Assembly: GCF_017811755.1 (NCBI RefSeq)
Contig: NZ_JADDJF010000010.1
Location: 47,659-111,658, forward strand
DNA from: Pararhodobacter sp. SW119
GTDB taxonomy: Bacteria; Pseudomonadota; Alphaproteobacteria; Rhodobacterales; Rhodobacteraceae
DNA: 64,000 bases
Direction: 5' to 3'
Shown here: piece by piece, positions 28,326 to 37,147 of the stretch
How positions within the stretch are numbered: position 1 is the first letter of the stretch
How the letters are laid out: the number at the start of each line of letters is the position of its first letter
Made by a program: the position numbers and the translations under genes
The notes under the pieces: model-generated
What the model was told of the DNA's origin: nothing
What the model saw: only the letters and a program-made list of their open reading frames with translations
Databases searched by the model: none

Positions 28326-29867
28326 ATGCGCTTTCAGGCGGTGCGGATAGATACGCCTTCAGAGTGGGCGCGCCGGGCGTCGAACTGGGCGCGCCGGCCG
28401 CACACGCTGGCGCTGGTCCCGGCGGTGTCGTTGCTGGCGTATTTCTGGGGCGGCGAGCTTTGGCTGGTGGCCAGTGTCGTGGCCCTGCAGTCGGTCTGGC
28501 TGATCGTGGCGACGCGCGACGACCGGCGCCCCTCGGAGCCGCGCCGCGCGCCCTGCCGTCCGGTGCCGCGTGAGACGGTCGAGGCGACGCTGAACGAAGG
28601 CAGCGGCGGCGCGCTGACCTCGGCGGCGCTGCTGCTGCGGCTGGACGATTTCGACACGCTGACCGCGCATCACGGCGAGCTTTTCATCGGCGCGCTGGCC
28701 GAGGCGCTGACCCTGCGCCTGGGCCAGGGGCTGCGCACGCAGGATGCCTATTGCGTTCTTTCCGATGCGAAGTTCGCCATCGCCCTGGCCCCGCTGCGCG
28801 GCACGGCGGTGGAGACGGTTCTGGCGGTTGCCCAGCGTCTGCAGGCGGATCTGGCGAAACCCTTCCGGTATTCGGGCGTGACGGTCTGGCCCAGCGTTTC
28901 GGTCGGGATCTGCCTGAACCCCGCCACCGCCCGCGCCGCCGGGCTGGGCATGATCGAGGCCGCCGAACGGGCGGCGCGCATCGCGCTGAATTCCGGGCCG
29001 GGCGGCGTGCACAGCTTCAGCGCGACCGATACCGCCGCCCCCTCGGCCCCGGCCTTGCGCGCCGAGTTGCGGCGCGCGCTGGACAATGGCGAGATCTGCG
29101 CGTTCTTCCAGCCGCAGGTCGAACTGGCCTCGGGGGCTGTGTCGGGGATGGAGACGCTGGCGCGTTGGCTGCATCCCGAGCGCGGGTTGATCCCGCCCGC
29201 CGAATTCCTGCCGCTGATCGAGGCCGAGGGCCTGTCGACGCGCCTTGCCGAACGGATGCTGCGCGACGGTCTGGCCACGCTCAACCGGCTAGATGCGCAG
29301 GGGCTGGTGGTGCCGAACGTGGCGGTCAACCTGTCGGCGCCCGAACTGGGCAACCCGCAGCTTGCCGATACCATCGCCTGGGAACTCGACCGCCATGACC
29401 TCGCGCCCGAGCGGCTGGTGCTGGAGATCGTCGAAACGGTGGTGACCCACACCGACGACGATGTGCTGGTCAAGAACGTGGCGCGGCTGGCCGCGCTGGG
29501 ATGCGGCATCGACCTGGACGATTTCGGCACCGGGCATGCGTCGATCGCGAATATCCGGCGCTTCGCGGTGAGCCGGGTCAAGATCGACCGGTCCTTCGTC
29601 ACCCACATGCACCGCGATCCCGACCAGCGCCGCATGGTCGCCGCGATCCTGTCGATGACCGGCGAGCTGGGCCTGCAATGCGTGGCCGAGGGGATCGAAG
29701 CACCCGAGGAAGCGTCGCTCTTGGCCAAGATGGGCTGCGAACACGGACAGGGCTTCGGGATTGCCCGGCCGATGCCCGCGACCGATCTGGCCCGCTGGCT
29801 GCGCACGCAGGCCGCGATCCGGGCCGGAACCGGCGCGGCCGCCATCGCCGAGGGCGAGCGCGGCTGA
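28326..29867 (+). CDS. Degenerate GGDEF plus EAL protein, predicted c-di-GMP phosphodiesterase
   Basis: A 513-residue membrane protein with two N-terminal hydrophobic segments (about residues 28-63). A GGDEF-fold domain follows in which the active-site motif reads LSDAKF (about 145-150), so cyclase activity is unlikely. The EAL domain starts near residue 255. Its metal and catalytic residues look complete: Glu276 (in ETL, not EAL), Asn335, Glu367, Asp398-Asp399, Lys419, Glu455 and Gln475. It therefore probably hydrolyses c-di-GMP, perhaps with the GGDEF remnant as a GTP sensor. The ATG at 28326 follows an AGGAG site. The frame stays open upstream through ttcA, which is not coding here. Confidence 0.88.
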   Translation: MRFQAVRIDTPSEWARRASNWARRPHTLALVPAVSLLAYFWGGELWLVASVVALQSVWLIVATRDDRRPSEPRRAPCRPVPRETVEATLNEGSGGALTSAALLLRLDDFDTLTAHHGELFIGALAEALTLRLGQGLRTQDAYCVLSDAKFAIALAPLRGTAVETVLAVAQRLQADLAKPFRYSGVTVWPSVSVGICLNPATARAAGLGMIEAAERAARIALNSGPGGVHSFSATDTAAPSAPALRAELRRALDNGEICAFFQPQVELASGAVSGMETLARWLHPERGLIPPAEFLPLIEAEGLSTRLAERMLRDGLATLNRLDAQGLVVPNVAVNLSAPELGNPQLADTIAWELDRHDLAPERLVLEIVETVVTHTDDDVLVKNVARLAALGCGIDLDDFGTGHASIANIRRFAVSRVKIDRSFVTHMHRDPDQRRMVAAILSMTGELGLQCVAEGIEAPEEASLLAKMGCEHGQGFGIARPMPATDLARWLRTQAAIRAGTGAAAIAEGERG

Positions 29868-29957
29868 GCGCGGCGGCGACCGCCGGTCTGCCGTCGGGCG
29901 TGCCGGTTCGCGCAGCATCCAACCGAAATCGAGGCTACCGCGCCCGGTGCCCGGCCT

Positions 29958-29971
29958 GCGTCCGCGGACGC
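29958..29971. repeat. 14-bp palindrome between the EAL gene and yidC
   Basis: GCGTCCGCGGACGC is a perfect palindrome in the 232-bp gap. It may be part of a transcription stop for the EAL gene, but no T run follows. Nothing else is clear in this gap. Confidence 0.3.
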
Positions 29972-30099
29972 GCTGCGCGACTGGGTCGTAGATGAAAAAC
30001 CGGCGAGCGGGCCGGACGGTGCCGGGAATCCGCTTGACCTTTGGGGGCACAGTCTGTTGAACCGGCCCAACCTGAACCTAGGCTGCCGGAATTCCCCTG

Positions 30100-31890
30100 A
30101 TGGACAACCAGAACAAGAACCTGATCCTGGCCTTCGCGCTGAGCCTGATGGTCATTCTGATCTGGTTCGCGCTCTTTCCGCCGCCCGAGCCGGAGCCCGC
30201 GCCGACCGTCCAGCAGACGGAACTGGTGCCGCCGCCCGCCTCCGATGAGGTGCCCGCCGAGGTGACGCTGGCCGAGGAGGCCGAGCCGACCGCCGCGCGC
30301 ATCGACATCGACACGCCGCGCCTGAGCGGCACGATTTCGTTGACCGGGGGGCGCGTCGACGACCTGCAACTGCGCGATTATTTCGAGACGACGCGCCCGG
30401 GATCGGACATCGTGCATCTGTTCAACCCGGTGGGCGGGGGGCGCGAGCCGTTCTACGCGCTCTACGGCTGGAGCCCGCGCGGTGCCTTGGGATTCGAGCA
30501 GGTGCCGGGGCCGAACACGGTCTGGGAGCAGGTCGGCGACAATGCCCTCTCCCTCGAGACGCCGGTCACGATACGCTGGGACAACGGTGAGGGCCTTGTC
30601 TTCCAGCGCACCTACGAGATCGACGCGGACTTCATGTTCACCGTCACCCAGTCGGTCGAGAACAACACCGGCGCGCAGGTTGCACTCGACCCCTACGGTA
30701 TTCTTGCGCAGCATGGGCTGCCGTCGGACCTGGAGAATTTCTTCATTTCGCACGAGGGTCTGGTGCAGATGGCCGATGGCCAGCTGACCGAGGACAGCTA
30801 CAAGTCGATGCGCGGCTACAACGTGCATGAACGCGAGCGGACACCGGCCACCGTCACCGAGGTGGTCGAGAACGGCTGGATCGGCCTGACCGGCAAGTAC
30901 TTCATGGCGACGCTGATCGGCGCCCCCGGTCAGGCGTTCACCGCCGTGGCGCAATACGTGCCCGGCGCGGACATCTACCAGACCTCGATCCGGCAGAGCA
31001 CCGTGACCGTCCCGGCCGGCACCAGCGCAAGCTCCCAGTCGATGCTGTTCGCCGGCGCCAAGGAATGGTCGCTGATCCGCAGCTACGAGCGCGAAGCGAA
31101 TGTGGACCGTTTCACCGACGCCATCGACTGGGGCTGGTTCTTCTTCCTGACCAAGCCGATCTTCGCGCTGCTGCATTTCATCAACGGCATCATCGGCAAC
31201 ATGGGCTGGTCGATCCTGGTGCTGACCCTGATCATCAAGGCCGTGCTGCTGCCACTGGCGTGGAAGTCCTACGTCTCGATGGCGAAGATGAAGGACCTGC
31301 AGCCCGAGATGATGGCGATCAAGGAGCGCGCGGGCGACGACCGCCAGAAGCTTCAGCAGGAGATGATGAAGCTCTACAAGGAAAAGAAGGTGAACCCCGC
31401 CGCGGGCTGCCTGCCGATCCTGCTGCAGATCCCGATCTTCTTCTCGCTCTACAAGGTGATCTTCGTCACCATCGAGTTGCGACACGCGCCGTGGCTGTGG
31501 GTTTTCAACGACCTTTCGGCGCCGGATCCGACGTCGATCGTCAACCTCTTTGGCCTGTTGCCCTGGGCGGCGCCGGATCCGAACAGCATCGCCGCGCTGA
31601 TCCTGATCGGCATCATGCCGTTGATGTTCGGCTTCACCATGTGGCTGCAGATGCGGCTGAACCCCGCCCCCACAGACCCGATGCAGGCGACGATATTCAA
31701 CTGGATGCCCTGGGTGTTCATGTTCGTACTCGGCGGTTTCGCCTCGGGCCTGCTGCTCTACTGGATCGGGAACAACATCATCACCTTCTCGCAGCAGTAC
31801 ATGATCATGCGGTTGAACGGATCGAAGCCCGACCTTTTCGGCAACATCAAGCAGACCGTGCGCCGCAAGAAGGGTGATGCGACGAAGTGA
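30100..31890 (+). CDS. yidC: Membrane protein insertase YidC
   Basis: YidC inserts and folds inner-membrane proteins, alone or with SecYEG. The 596-residue protein has the Gram-negative layout. An N-terminal anchor (NLILAFALSLMVILIWFALF) is followed by a large periplasmic beta-sandwich domain (about residues 50-330). The conserved five-helix core runs from WGWFFFLTKPIFALLHFINGIIGNMGWSILVLT, with the hydrophilic-groove Arg expected in the PLAWKSYVSMAKMK region. The C-terminus is basic (RRKKGDATK). The usual rnpA-yidD neighbours are absent. The stop overlaps the GTG of the next gene (GTGA). Confidence 0.96.
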   Translation: MDNQNKNLILAFALSLMVILIWFALFPPPEPEPAPTVQQTELVPPPASDEVPAEVTLAEEAEPTAARIDIDTPRLSGTISLTGGRVDDLQLRDYFETTRPGSDIVHLFNPVGGGREPFYALYGWSPRGALGFEQVPGPNTVWEQVGDNALSLETPVTIRWDNGEGLVFQRTYEIDADFMFTVTQSVENNTGAQVALDPYGILAQHGLPSDLENFFISHEGLVQMADGQLTEDSYKSMRGYNVHERERTPATVTEVVENGWIGLTGKYFMATLIGAPGQAFTAVAQYVPGADIYQTSIRQSTVTVPAGTSASSQSMLFAGAKEWSLIRSYEREANVDRFTDAIDWGWFFFLTKPIFALLHFINGIIGNMGWSILVLTLIIKAVLLPLAWKSYVSMAKMKDLQPEMMAIKERAGDDRQKLQQEMMKLYKEKKVNPAAGCLPILLQIPIFFSLYKVIFVTIELRHAPWLWVFNDLSAPDPTSIVNLFGLLPWAAPDPNSIAALILIGIMPLMFGFTMWLQMRLNPAPTDPMQATIFNWMPWVFMFVLGGFASGLLLYWIGNNIITFSQQYMIMRLNGSKPDLFGNIKQTVRRKKGDATK

Positions 31891-32645
31891 GCGACCTGCG
31901 CCTGGCCCATATCTGCCGCCACCCGATCAAGTCGGTCGGCTTCGAGGAGATCGCGCGCGCGGCGCTGACGCCGGGCCGCGCCCTGCCCTTCGACCGGGCC
32001 TGGGCGGTCGCGCATGAGGCCGCGGATTTCGGCGATCAGCCGCAGGGATGGGAGCCGAAGCTGAAGTTCCTGCGCGGCTGGGCTGAAGGGGCGCTGATGG
32101 CGATCCGCGCGCAGTTCGATGACGCCACGCAGACCGTCACGCTGTCGCACCCTGCCCGTCCCGACCTGATCGCCCGCCTGCCCGACGAGGGCGACGCCGT
32201 GGTCGAATGGCTGCGCCCCCTCTGGCCCGAGCGTCGGCCGGCGCCCCGGCGACTGGTCGCGCGCGCCGATGGCGGGGCGCTGACGGATGTGCCCGATCCC
32301 TGGATCTCGATCCTCAGCCTGACCTCGAACCGCATACTCGGCCAGCGGCTGGGGCAGGAACTGTCGATCCACCGCTGGCGCGCCAACCTCTGGGTCGAGG
32401 GCCTGGCGCCCTGGGAAGAATTCGACCTGATCGGCCGCGAAATCGAGATCGGTGGCGCGCGCCTGAAGATCACCCAGCGCATCACCCGTTGCCGCGCGAC
32501 CTGCGCCAATCCCCGGACCGGACAGCTGGACGCCGACACGCTGGGCACGCTGGAAGACGGTTATGGCCATCAGGATTTCGGCGTCTATGCCGAGGTCATC
32601 GCGGGCGGGCAGATCGCCGTCGGCGATACGGTCCGGCCATGCTGA
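31887..32645 (+). CDS. MOSC domain-containing protein
   Basis: A 252-residue protein with an N-terminal MOSC beta-barrel segment (LAHICRHPIKSVGFEE) and a C-terminal MOSC domain containing the conserved Cys in TRCRATCANPRTGQLDAD. Family members handle sulfur or molybdenum cofactor. Without a ferredoxin domain this one resembles YcbX-like or mARC-like proteins. It starts with GTG at 31887, overlapping the yidC stop, and its own stop overlaps the next gene, so it is embedded in a tightly coupled operon. Confidence 0.85.
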   Translation: MSDLRLAHICRHPIKSVGFEEIARAALTPGRALPFDRAWAVAHEAADFGDQPQGWEPKLKFLRGWAEGALMAIRAQFDDATQTVTLSHPARPDLIARLPDEGDAVVEWLRPLWPERRPAPRRLVARADGGALTDVPDPWISILSLTSNRILGQRLGQELSIHRWRANLWVEGLAPWEEFDLIGREIEIGGARLKITQRITRCRATCANPRTGQLDADTLGTLEDGYGHQDFGVYAEVIAGGQIAVGDTVRPC

Positions 32646-33283
32646 CCAGCCCCGATCCCGACCGGCTGCATCCGGTGCCCGAATTTCCGCGCGTGGTGGC
32701 GCTGAAACCGCTAGCGGCGGGACGGGCGAATGTTACGGTGGGACCCTACAGCTACTACGACGACCCCGAGCACGCGACCGAGTTCTTCGACCGCAACGTG
32801 CTGCACCATTTCGACTTCGTCGGCGACCGGCTGGTGATCGGCGCGTTCTGTGCTTTCGCGACCGGCTGCCGGATCGTGATGAACGGCGCCAATCACGCGA
32901 TGGGCGGCTTTTCGACCTTTCCGTTCAACATCTTCGGGGGCGACTGGGAAAAGGGTTTCGACCCGGCGAGCTGGGAGGCCGAGAAGCGCGGCGACACGGT
33001 TATCGGCGCCGATGTCTGGGTGGGCTCCGAGGCCTGGATCATGCCCGGCGTCAGCGTCGGCGCGGGCGCCATCGTCGCGGCAAAGGCCGTCGTGACGCGC
33101 GATGTCGCGCCCTTTGCCGTCGTCGCGGGCAACCCTGCGCGCGAGGTGCGCCGCCGGTTCGACCCCGAGACGGTGGCCGCGCTCCTGGACATCGCCTGGT
33201 GGGACTGGCCGGTGGAACGCATCACCCGCAACCTCGATGCGATCCGGGGCAGCGACCTTGCCGCCCTGAGGGCGGCGTCATGA
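32639..33283 (+). CDS. Hexapeptide-repeat (CatB/Vat-like) acetyltransferase
   Basis: A 214-residue left-handed beta-helix acyltransferase of the xenobiotic (chloramphenicol/streptogramin) acetyltransferase type. It shows VTVGPYSYYDDPE, FDFVGDRLVIGAFCAFATG, NGANHAM with the catalytic His, and hexapeptide turns (GDTVIGADVWVGSEAWIMPGVSVGAGAIVAAKAVVTRDV). Many chromosomal members have unknown natural substrates, so antibiotic resistance should not be assumed. The ATG overlaps the preceding stop by 7 bp, and the stop overlaps engB by 4 bp. Confidence 0.88.
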   Translation: MLTSPDPDRLHPVPEFPRVVALKPLAAGRANVTVGPYSYYDDPEHATEFFDRNVLHHFDFVGDRLVIGAFCAFATGCRIVMNGANHAMGGFSTFPFNIFGGDWEKGFDPASWEAEKRGDTVIGADVWVGSEAWIMPGVSVGAGAIVAAKAVVTRDVAPFAVVAGNPAREVRRRFDPETVAALLDIAWWDWPVERITRNLDAIRGSDLAALRAAS

Positions 33284-33930
33284 AACTTCCCTTCCCGATC
33301 GCCGAGCCGCCCGATCCGCTGGCCGAGGAAGCCGGGCGCAAGCTGTTCGCGGGGCCGGTCGATTTTGTGAAGGGGGTCGTGGCGATGGACGGCCTGCCGC
33401 CGGCCGACCGGCTGGAAGTCTGCTTCGCCGGGCGGTCGAACGTGGGCAAGTCGAGCCTGATCAACGCGCTGGCCGGCCGGAAGGCGCTGGCGCGAACCTC
33501 GAACACGCCGGGGCGCACGCAGGAGATCAACTTCTTCGACCTGGGCGGGCGGGTCTATCTGGTCGACCTGCCGGGATACGGTTTTGCCGAGGCACCGAAG
33601 CCCGTGGTGGCGCGCTGGCAGGAGTTGCTGAAGGCCTATCTGTCCGGCCGCCAGACCCTGCGCCGGGCCTTCGTGCTGATCGACATGCGCCACGGAGTGA
33701 AGGCCGTCGATCACGAGATCATGGACCTGCTGGACCGCGCCGCGGTGACCTTTCAAGCGGTGCTGACCAAGGCCGACAAGATCGGCGCCGGCGCACGGGA
33801 AAAGACGCTGGCGCAGGTGCGCGAAGCACTGAACCGCCACCCCGCCGCCTATCCCGAACTGCTTGTCACCTCGTCGGAAAAAGGCGAGGGTATCGCCGCG
33901 CTGCGGGCGATCGTCGCCACGATGGACTGA
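33280..33930 (+). CDS. engB: Ribosome biogenesis GTP-binding protein YsxC/EngB
   Basis: A 216-residue GTPase needed for ribosome (large subunit) assembly. The G motifs are in order: FAGRSNVGKSSLINAL (G1), NTPGRTQEINFF with the G2 Thr, VDLPGYGFAEAP (G3), TKADKIG (G4) and TSSEKGEGI (G5). The ATG at 33280 overlaps the acetyltransferase stop. It is followed 3 bp later by argB. Confidence 0.95.
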   Translation: MKLPFPIAEPPDPLAEEAGRKLFAGPVDFVKGVVAMDGLPPADRLEVCFAGRSNVGKSSLINALAGRKALARTSNTPGRTQEINFFDLGGRVYLVDLPGYGFAEAPKPVVARWQELLKAYLSGRQTLRRAFVLIDMRHGVKAVDHEIMDLLDRAAVTFQAVLTKADKIGAGAREKTLAQVREALNRHPAAYPELLVTSSEKGEGIAALRAIVATMD

Positions 33931-33933
33931 ACG

Positions 33934-34833
33934 ATGAGACGTCAGAAGATGGACCGAGACTGGATCGCCACCGCCCGCACGCTGTCCGAGGCGCTGCCCT
34001 ACCTGCAACGCTATACCGGCGCCATCGTCGTCATCAAGTTCGGCGGCAACGCGATGGGCGACGACGACGCGATGGCCGAGTTCGCCCGCGACGTGGTGCT
34101 GATGCGACAGGTCGGGGTGAACCCGGTGGTCGTGCACGGCGGCGGGCCGATGATCAACGAGGTGCTGGCCAGGCTGGGGATCAAGTCGGACTTCGTGCGC
34201 GGCAAGCGGGTGACCGACAAGGCCACAATCGAGGTGGTGGAGATGGTGCTCTCGGGCCTGGTCAACAAACGCATCGTGCAGGCGATCAACGACCAGGGCG
34301 GGCGCGCCGTGGGATTGTCGGGCAAGGATGACGACCTGATGGTCTGCGTCGCCGACGACCCCGAACTGGGCTTCGTCGGCCGCCCGGTCGAGATGAACGT
34401 GCAGGTGCTGCGCGACCTGTTCCAAGCCGGGATCATCCCGGTCGTGGCCCCGGTCGCCACCGGCATGGAGGACAACGAGACCTTCAACGTCAACGGCGAC
34501 ACCGCCGCCGGCGCCATCGCCGGCGCGCTGCAGGCCGACCGGCTGCTGCTGCTGACCGATGTGGCCGGCGTGAAGGACGAAAGCGGCGCGGTGGTGACCG
34601 AACTGCACCCCGACCAGGTCCGCGCGATGACCGAGGAAGGGATCATCGCAGGCGGGATGATCCCCAAGACCGAAACCGCGCTGGCCGCGATCGACGCCGG
34701 CGTGCGCGCCGTCGTTATTCTGGATGGCAGGGTGCCCAACGCCTGCCTGCTGGAGCTTTTCACCGAACACGGCGCCGGGTCGATGATCCGCGCGACGCAG
34801 CCGCGCGTGACGCCGCGTGGCCAGCGCGTCTGA
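33934..34833 (+). CDS. argB: Acetylglutamate kinase
   Basis: ArgB phosphorylates N-acetylglutamate, the second step of arginine biosynthesis. The 299-residue protein shows the phosphate-binding [22 protein letters not shown] for the substrate, [11 protein letters not shown] and [16 protein letters not shown] second possible start lies five codons downstream ([12 protein letters not shown]). The stretch AGAAG just before it could be its ribosome site, so the true N-terminus is uncertain by 15 bases. The 3' end overlaps the next gene by 17 bp. Confidence 0.95.
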   Translation: MRRQKMDRDWIATARTLSEALPYLQRYTGAIVVIKFGGNAMGDDDAMAEFARDVVLMRQVGVNPVVVHGGGPMINEVLARLGIKSDFVRGKRVTDKATIEVVEMVLSGLVNKRIVQAINDQGGRAVGLSGKDDDLMVCVADDPELGFVGRPVEMNVQVLRDLFQAGIIPVVAPVATGMEDNETFNVNGDTAAGAIAGALQADRLLLLTDVAGVKDESGAVVTELHPDQVRAMTEEGIIAGGMIPKTETALAAIDAGVRAVVILDGRVPNACLLELFTEHGAGSMIRATQPRVTPRGQRV

Positions 34834-35467
34834 TCTGCACGCCGCACTTGCGGCCGAGGCGCTGGTCGCCCTCGGCACCGCGCCGCCCGATCCGGCCTTT
34901 TGCCCGGCGGGTAGCCGCGCGCTGGTGCTGGTCGGCACGCGGGGCGGATCGGCCTGGTGGGATCGACTGACGGCCAGCGCCGAATGGCGCGATGGCGCGC
35001 CCGATCCGGTCGACCGCTGGTCGAAGCGTATCCTCGGTGCGCTGGCGCGGCGCTTCGCGGGCGGGGCGGTCTTTCCCTCCGACGGGCCGCCCTGGCCGCC
35101 GTTTCAACGCTGGGCGCGGGAGACCGGCCGCATCTGGCAAAGCCCGGTGCAACTGCTCGTCCATGCCGAGGCGGGGCTGTGGGTGGCGTTTCGGGGCGCG
35201 CTGGCGCTGCCTTTCGCGGTGTCCCTGCCCGCCGCCGAGAAGCCCTGCGACCGCTGCGTCGGACGCCCTTGCCAGACCGCATGCCCGGTCGGTGCGCTGA
35301 CCTCGGATGGCTATAACCTACCGGAATGTCATGCCTTTTTGGACACTCTCGCGGGGGCGGAATGTCTTTCGCTCGGTTGCGCGGTACGGCGGGCTTGCCC
35401 GGTGTCGCAAAGCCATGCAAGAGTGCCGGCTCAATCTTCTTATCACATGAGCCGGTTTCACCCATGA
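34817..35467 (+). CDS. 4Fe-4S ferredoxin-like protein
   Basis: A 216-residue protein whose C-terminal third carries cysteines arranged as [20 protein letters not shown] and then [16 protein letters not shown], enough for one or two iron-sulfur clusters. The N-terminal 130 residues ([16 protein letters not shown] ...) resemble the region before the clusters in QueG-like or CobM-like ferredoxin proteins, but I cannot name the family. It starts with GTG inside the end of argB. The stop lies four bases into the next gene, again indicating coupling. The function is unknown. Confidence 0.75.
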   Translation: MASASDLHAALAAEALVALGTAPPDPAFCPAGSRALVLVGTRGGSAWWDRLTASAEWRDGAPDPVDRWSKRILGALARRFAGGAVFPSDGPPWPPFQRWARETGRIWQSPVQLLVHAEAGLWVAFRGALALPFAVSLPAAEKPCDRCVGRPCQTACPVGALTSDGYNLPECHAFLDTLAGAECLSLGCAVRRACPVSQSHARVPAQSSYHMSRFHP

Positions 35468-35970
35468 CCAAGCGCCTGATCCTGACGCGGCACGCGAAAT
35501 CCAGTTGGGACGACCCGGTCATGTCCGACCACGACCGCCCGCTCAACGACCGGGGGCGGGCGGCGGCCGTGGATCTGGGCGCCTGGCTGGCCTCGCGCGG
35601 GTATCTGCCCGACGCGGTGCTGTGTTCGGACGCGGTGCGCACCCGCGAAACCTGGGAAGGGATCGCGCCGGCTTTCGCGGCGCCGCCGGAAATCATCTTG
35701 AAATCAGCGCTTTACCACGCCGGGGCAGTGGTTATGCTGGCCGTGCTGCGGCATGCCACGGGCGATACGGTGATGATGATCGGGCACAACCCCGGCATCG
35801 CCGATTTCGCCGAACGGCTGGTCGCGCAGCCGCCGGCGCATGCGCTGTTTCGCCGCTATCCGACCGGCGCGACGCTGGTCGCCAGCTTCGAGGTCGCGAC
35901 CTGGCAGGAGGTCGACTTCGGCATGGGCGCGGCACGCGATTTCATCATCCCGCGCGAAATCAACGCCTGA
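35464..35970 (+). CDS. SixA-like histidine phosphatase
   Basis: A 168-residue member of the histidine phosphatase superfamily. It has the catalytic LILTRHAKSSWDD (RHAK in place of RHG, as in SixA), the SDAVRTRETW loop and the second His in MMIGHNPGIADFAE. SixA acts on phosphohistidine of histidine-phosphotransfer proteins, but many short homologues have unknown targets. The ATG at 35464 overlaps the ferredoxin-like stop and gives the family length. Repeat module A starts 15 bp after the stop. Confidence 0.88.
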   Translation: MTKRLILTRHAKSSWDDPVMSDHDRPLNDRGRAAAVDLGAWLASRGYLPDAVLCSDAVRTRETWEGIAPAFAAPPEIILKSALYHAGAVVMLAVLRHATGDTVMMIGHNPGIADFAERLVAQPPAHALFRRYPTGATLVASFEVATWQEVDFGMGAARDFIIPREINA

Positions 35971-36431
35971 AAACGCCCGCCGGCAGGGTGCCGGAAAGTG
36001 TATGGCAAGCGGCTGGCAAGCGTATGGCAAGCGTATGGCAGTTCCGAACGATGCAGCAGGGATCTGGTAACGTCTGAGCCCGCGGGTTTCGGGCTGGGAC
36101 CGAGGCGAAAAGGGGGGCGCTGCCCCAAGCCCGTTGCCGGAAATGGTGCCGTCGACGCTGAGGATCGGGGCTCAATGTCCCGACAAAGGAAGTGTCCGTG
36201 CGAAACCCTTCAAAGTGAAGGGAGCTATGCGGCCTTGCGTTTCGTGTGTTCGGCGCGATTGTTGGAAAAAGGGTGACCCGGGTGGAACGGGGTAACGGCC
36301 GAAGACGTTATGGGCGGAGCGGAGAATGCGTCATGTCGCATCGTCTTTCTCGTCAAGGCCTGAATCTTTCGAGCCATTACAAGAGATGTCCGACCGGGAT
36401 GTCCATGACACCTACTTGAGAGGATCGCTAC
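35971..36431. other. Gap of 461 bp: module A plus about 300 bp of unassigned sequence
   Basis: Module A fills 35985-36126. From 36127 to 36431 I find no convincing gene. The segment 36172-36300 is less GC-rich than its surroundings. It contains a repeated TGTCC (TGTCCCGACAAAGGAAGTGTCC, split across 36178-36200) and, on the minus strand, a short open tail ending at 36225. It could be the decayed end of an insertion sequence, but I cannot name a family. The last 110 bp should hold the promoter of the Ntn-hydrolase gene. Confidence 0.4.
35985..36126 (+). repeat. Intergenic repeat module A, copy 2
   Basis: Nearly identical to the copy after pyrB. The four 11-bp units are at 36000 (GTATGGCAAGC), 36011 (GGCTGGCAAGC), 36022 (GTATGGCAAGC) and 36033 (GTATGGCAG). 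A hairpin AGCCCG-cgggttt-CGGGCT follows, and the module ends in GGGGC-gct-GCCCC. Here module B does not follow at once. About 1,021 bp containing one gene lies between them. Confidence 0.85.
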
Positions 36432-37127
36432 ATGACCGTCGTGCTTGCCACCGTGTGCCGAGATGGCGTTGTGCTCGGCTCGGACTCCCAGATCACCGAC
36501 AAAGGGCGCGGCATGACCTATCCCGCCGACAAGCTTCACCCCCTGGGCAAGTCGGCCGCCTGGGGCGGCAGCGGTGCGCGATCGGTGCTGACGGACGTGG
36601 AACGCTGCTTCAATGAAAACAGCGCCGCAATCCTGGAGGCGCCCGACATCGGGCGCGCGTTGCAGGGACAGGTCCTGCCGATCCTTCGCCATCACTACGA
36701 CACGTTCATCACCGACGTACCGGGCGACGAAGGCGGCGGGACGCCATCGGCCTACGTGATGGCCGCCGGATGGCGCGACGGCGAGCCCTGGATACTGGAA
36801 ATAACACCCTCGGGCATGATCGGGCACTACGGCGATATCGGTTTCCATGCAATCGGCAGCGGTGCGGCCATGGCCCAGCAGGCGGGTTCGCTGCTGTCCC
36901 ACTTCCACCTGGCCGATCGGCCGGTACGTTTCGGTTGCGCGGCGGTCCTGCGAGTTCTGCGAGCGCTCGACCTCACCTCTGCCAGCGTCGGCAAGCCGTT
37001 CAACCTGTGTCGGATCGACGCGGAAGGTGCCCACCACTTCAGCGAGGAAGAAATCGAGGAGTTGGGCGACGTCGTCGGCCGATGGGAGGACGCCGAACAG
37101 GCCGTCATAGCCGACATGTTCGACTGA
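36432..37127 (+). CDS. Orphan proteasome-beta-like Ntn hydrolase
   Basis: A 231-residue protein starting MTVVLATVCRDGVVLGSDSQ, the N-terminal pattern of 20S proteasome beta subunits. If Met1 is removed, Thr2 becomes the nucleophile (proteasome Thr1). Asp18 and Lys34 then fall exactly at the catalytic positions 17 and 33. A later GSGAAMAQQ matches the conserved GSG region. There is no propeptide, as in HslV and Anbu. It differs from HslV (TTIxxV, paired with HslU) and no AAA+ unfoldase, alpha subunit or Pup gene is nearby. AGAGGA lies 7-8 bases before the ATG. I infer a self-assembling threonine peptidase of unknown role. An Anbu-like or other uncharacterised group is possible. Confidence 0.8.
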   Translation: MTVVLATVCRDGVVLGSDSQITDKGRGMTYPADKLHPLGKSAAWGGSGARSVLTDVERCFNENSAAILEAPDIGRALQGQVLPILRHHYDTFITDVPGDEGGGTPSAYVMAAGWRDGEPWILEITPSGMIGHYGDIGFHAIGSGAAMAQQAGSLLSHFHLADRPVRFGCAAVLRVLRALDLTSASVGKPFNLCRIDAEGAHHFSEEEIEELGDVVGRWEDAEQAVIADMFD

Positions 37128-37147
37128 TTACCGCTGGTCGCGCGCGG

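Noticed and set aside
32639..33283. Reading the hexapeptide acetyltransferase as an antibiotic-resistance gene
   Set aside because: The family includes many chromosomal enzymes of unknown substrate, and it sits in a housekeeping operon without mobile-element signs.
36225..37037. Minus-strand open frame opposite the Ntn hydrolase gene
   Set aside because: The plus strand encodes a recognisable fold with an ordered catalytic triad and has a ribosome site. The minus frame has neither.
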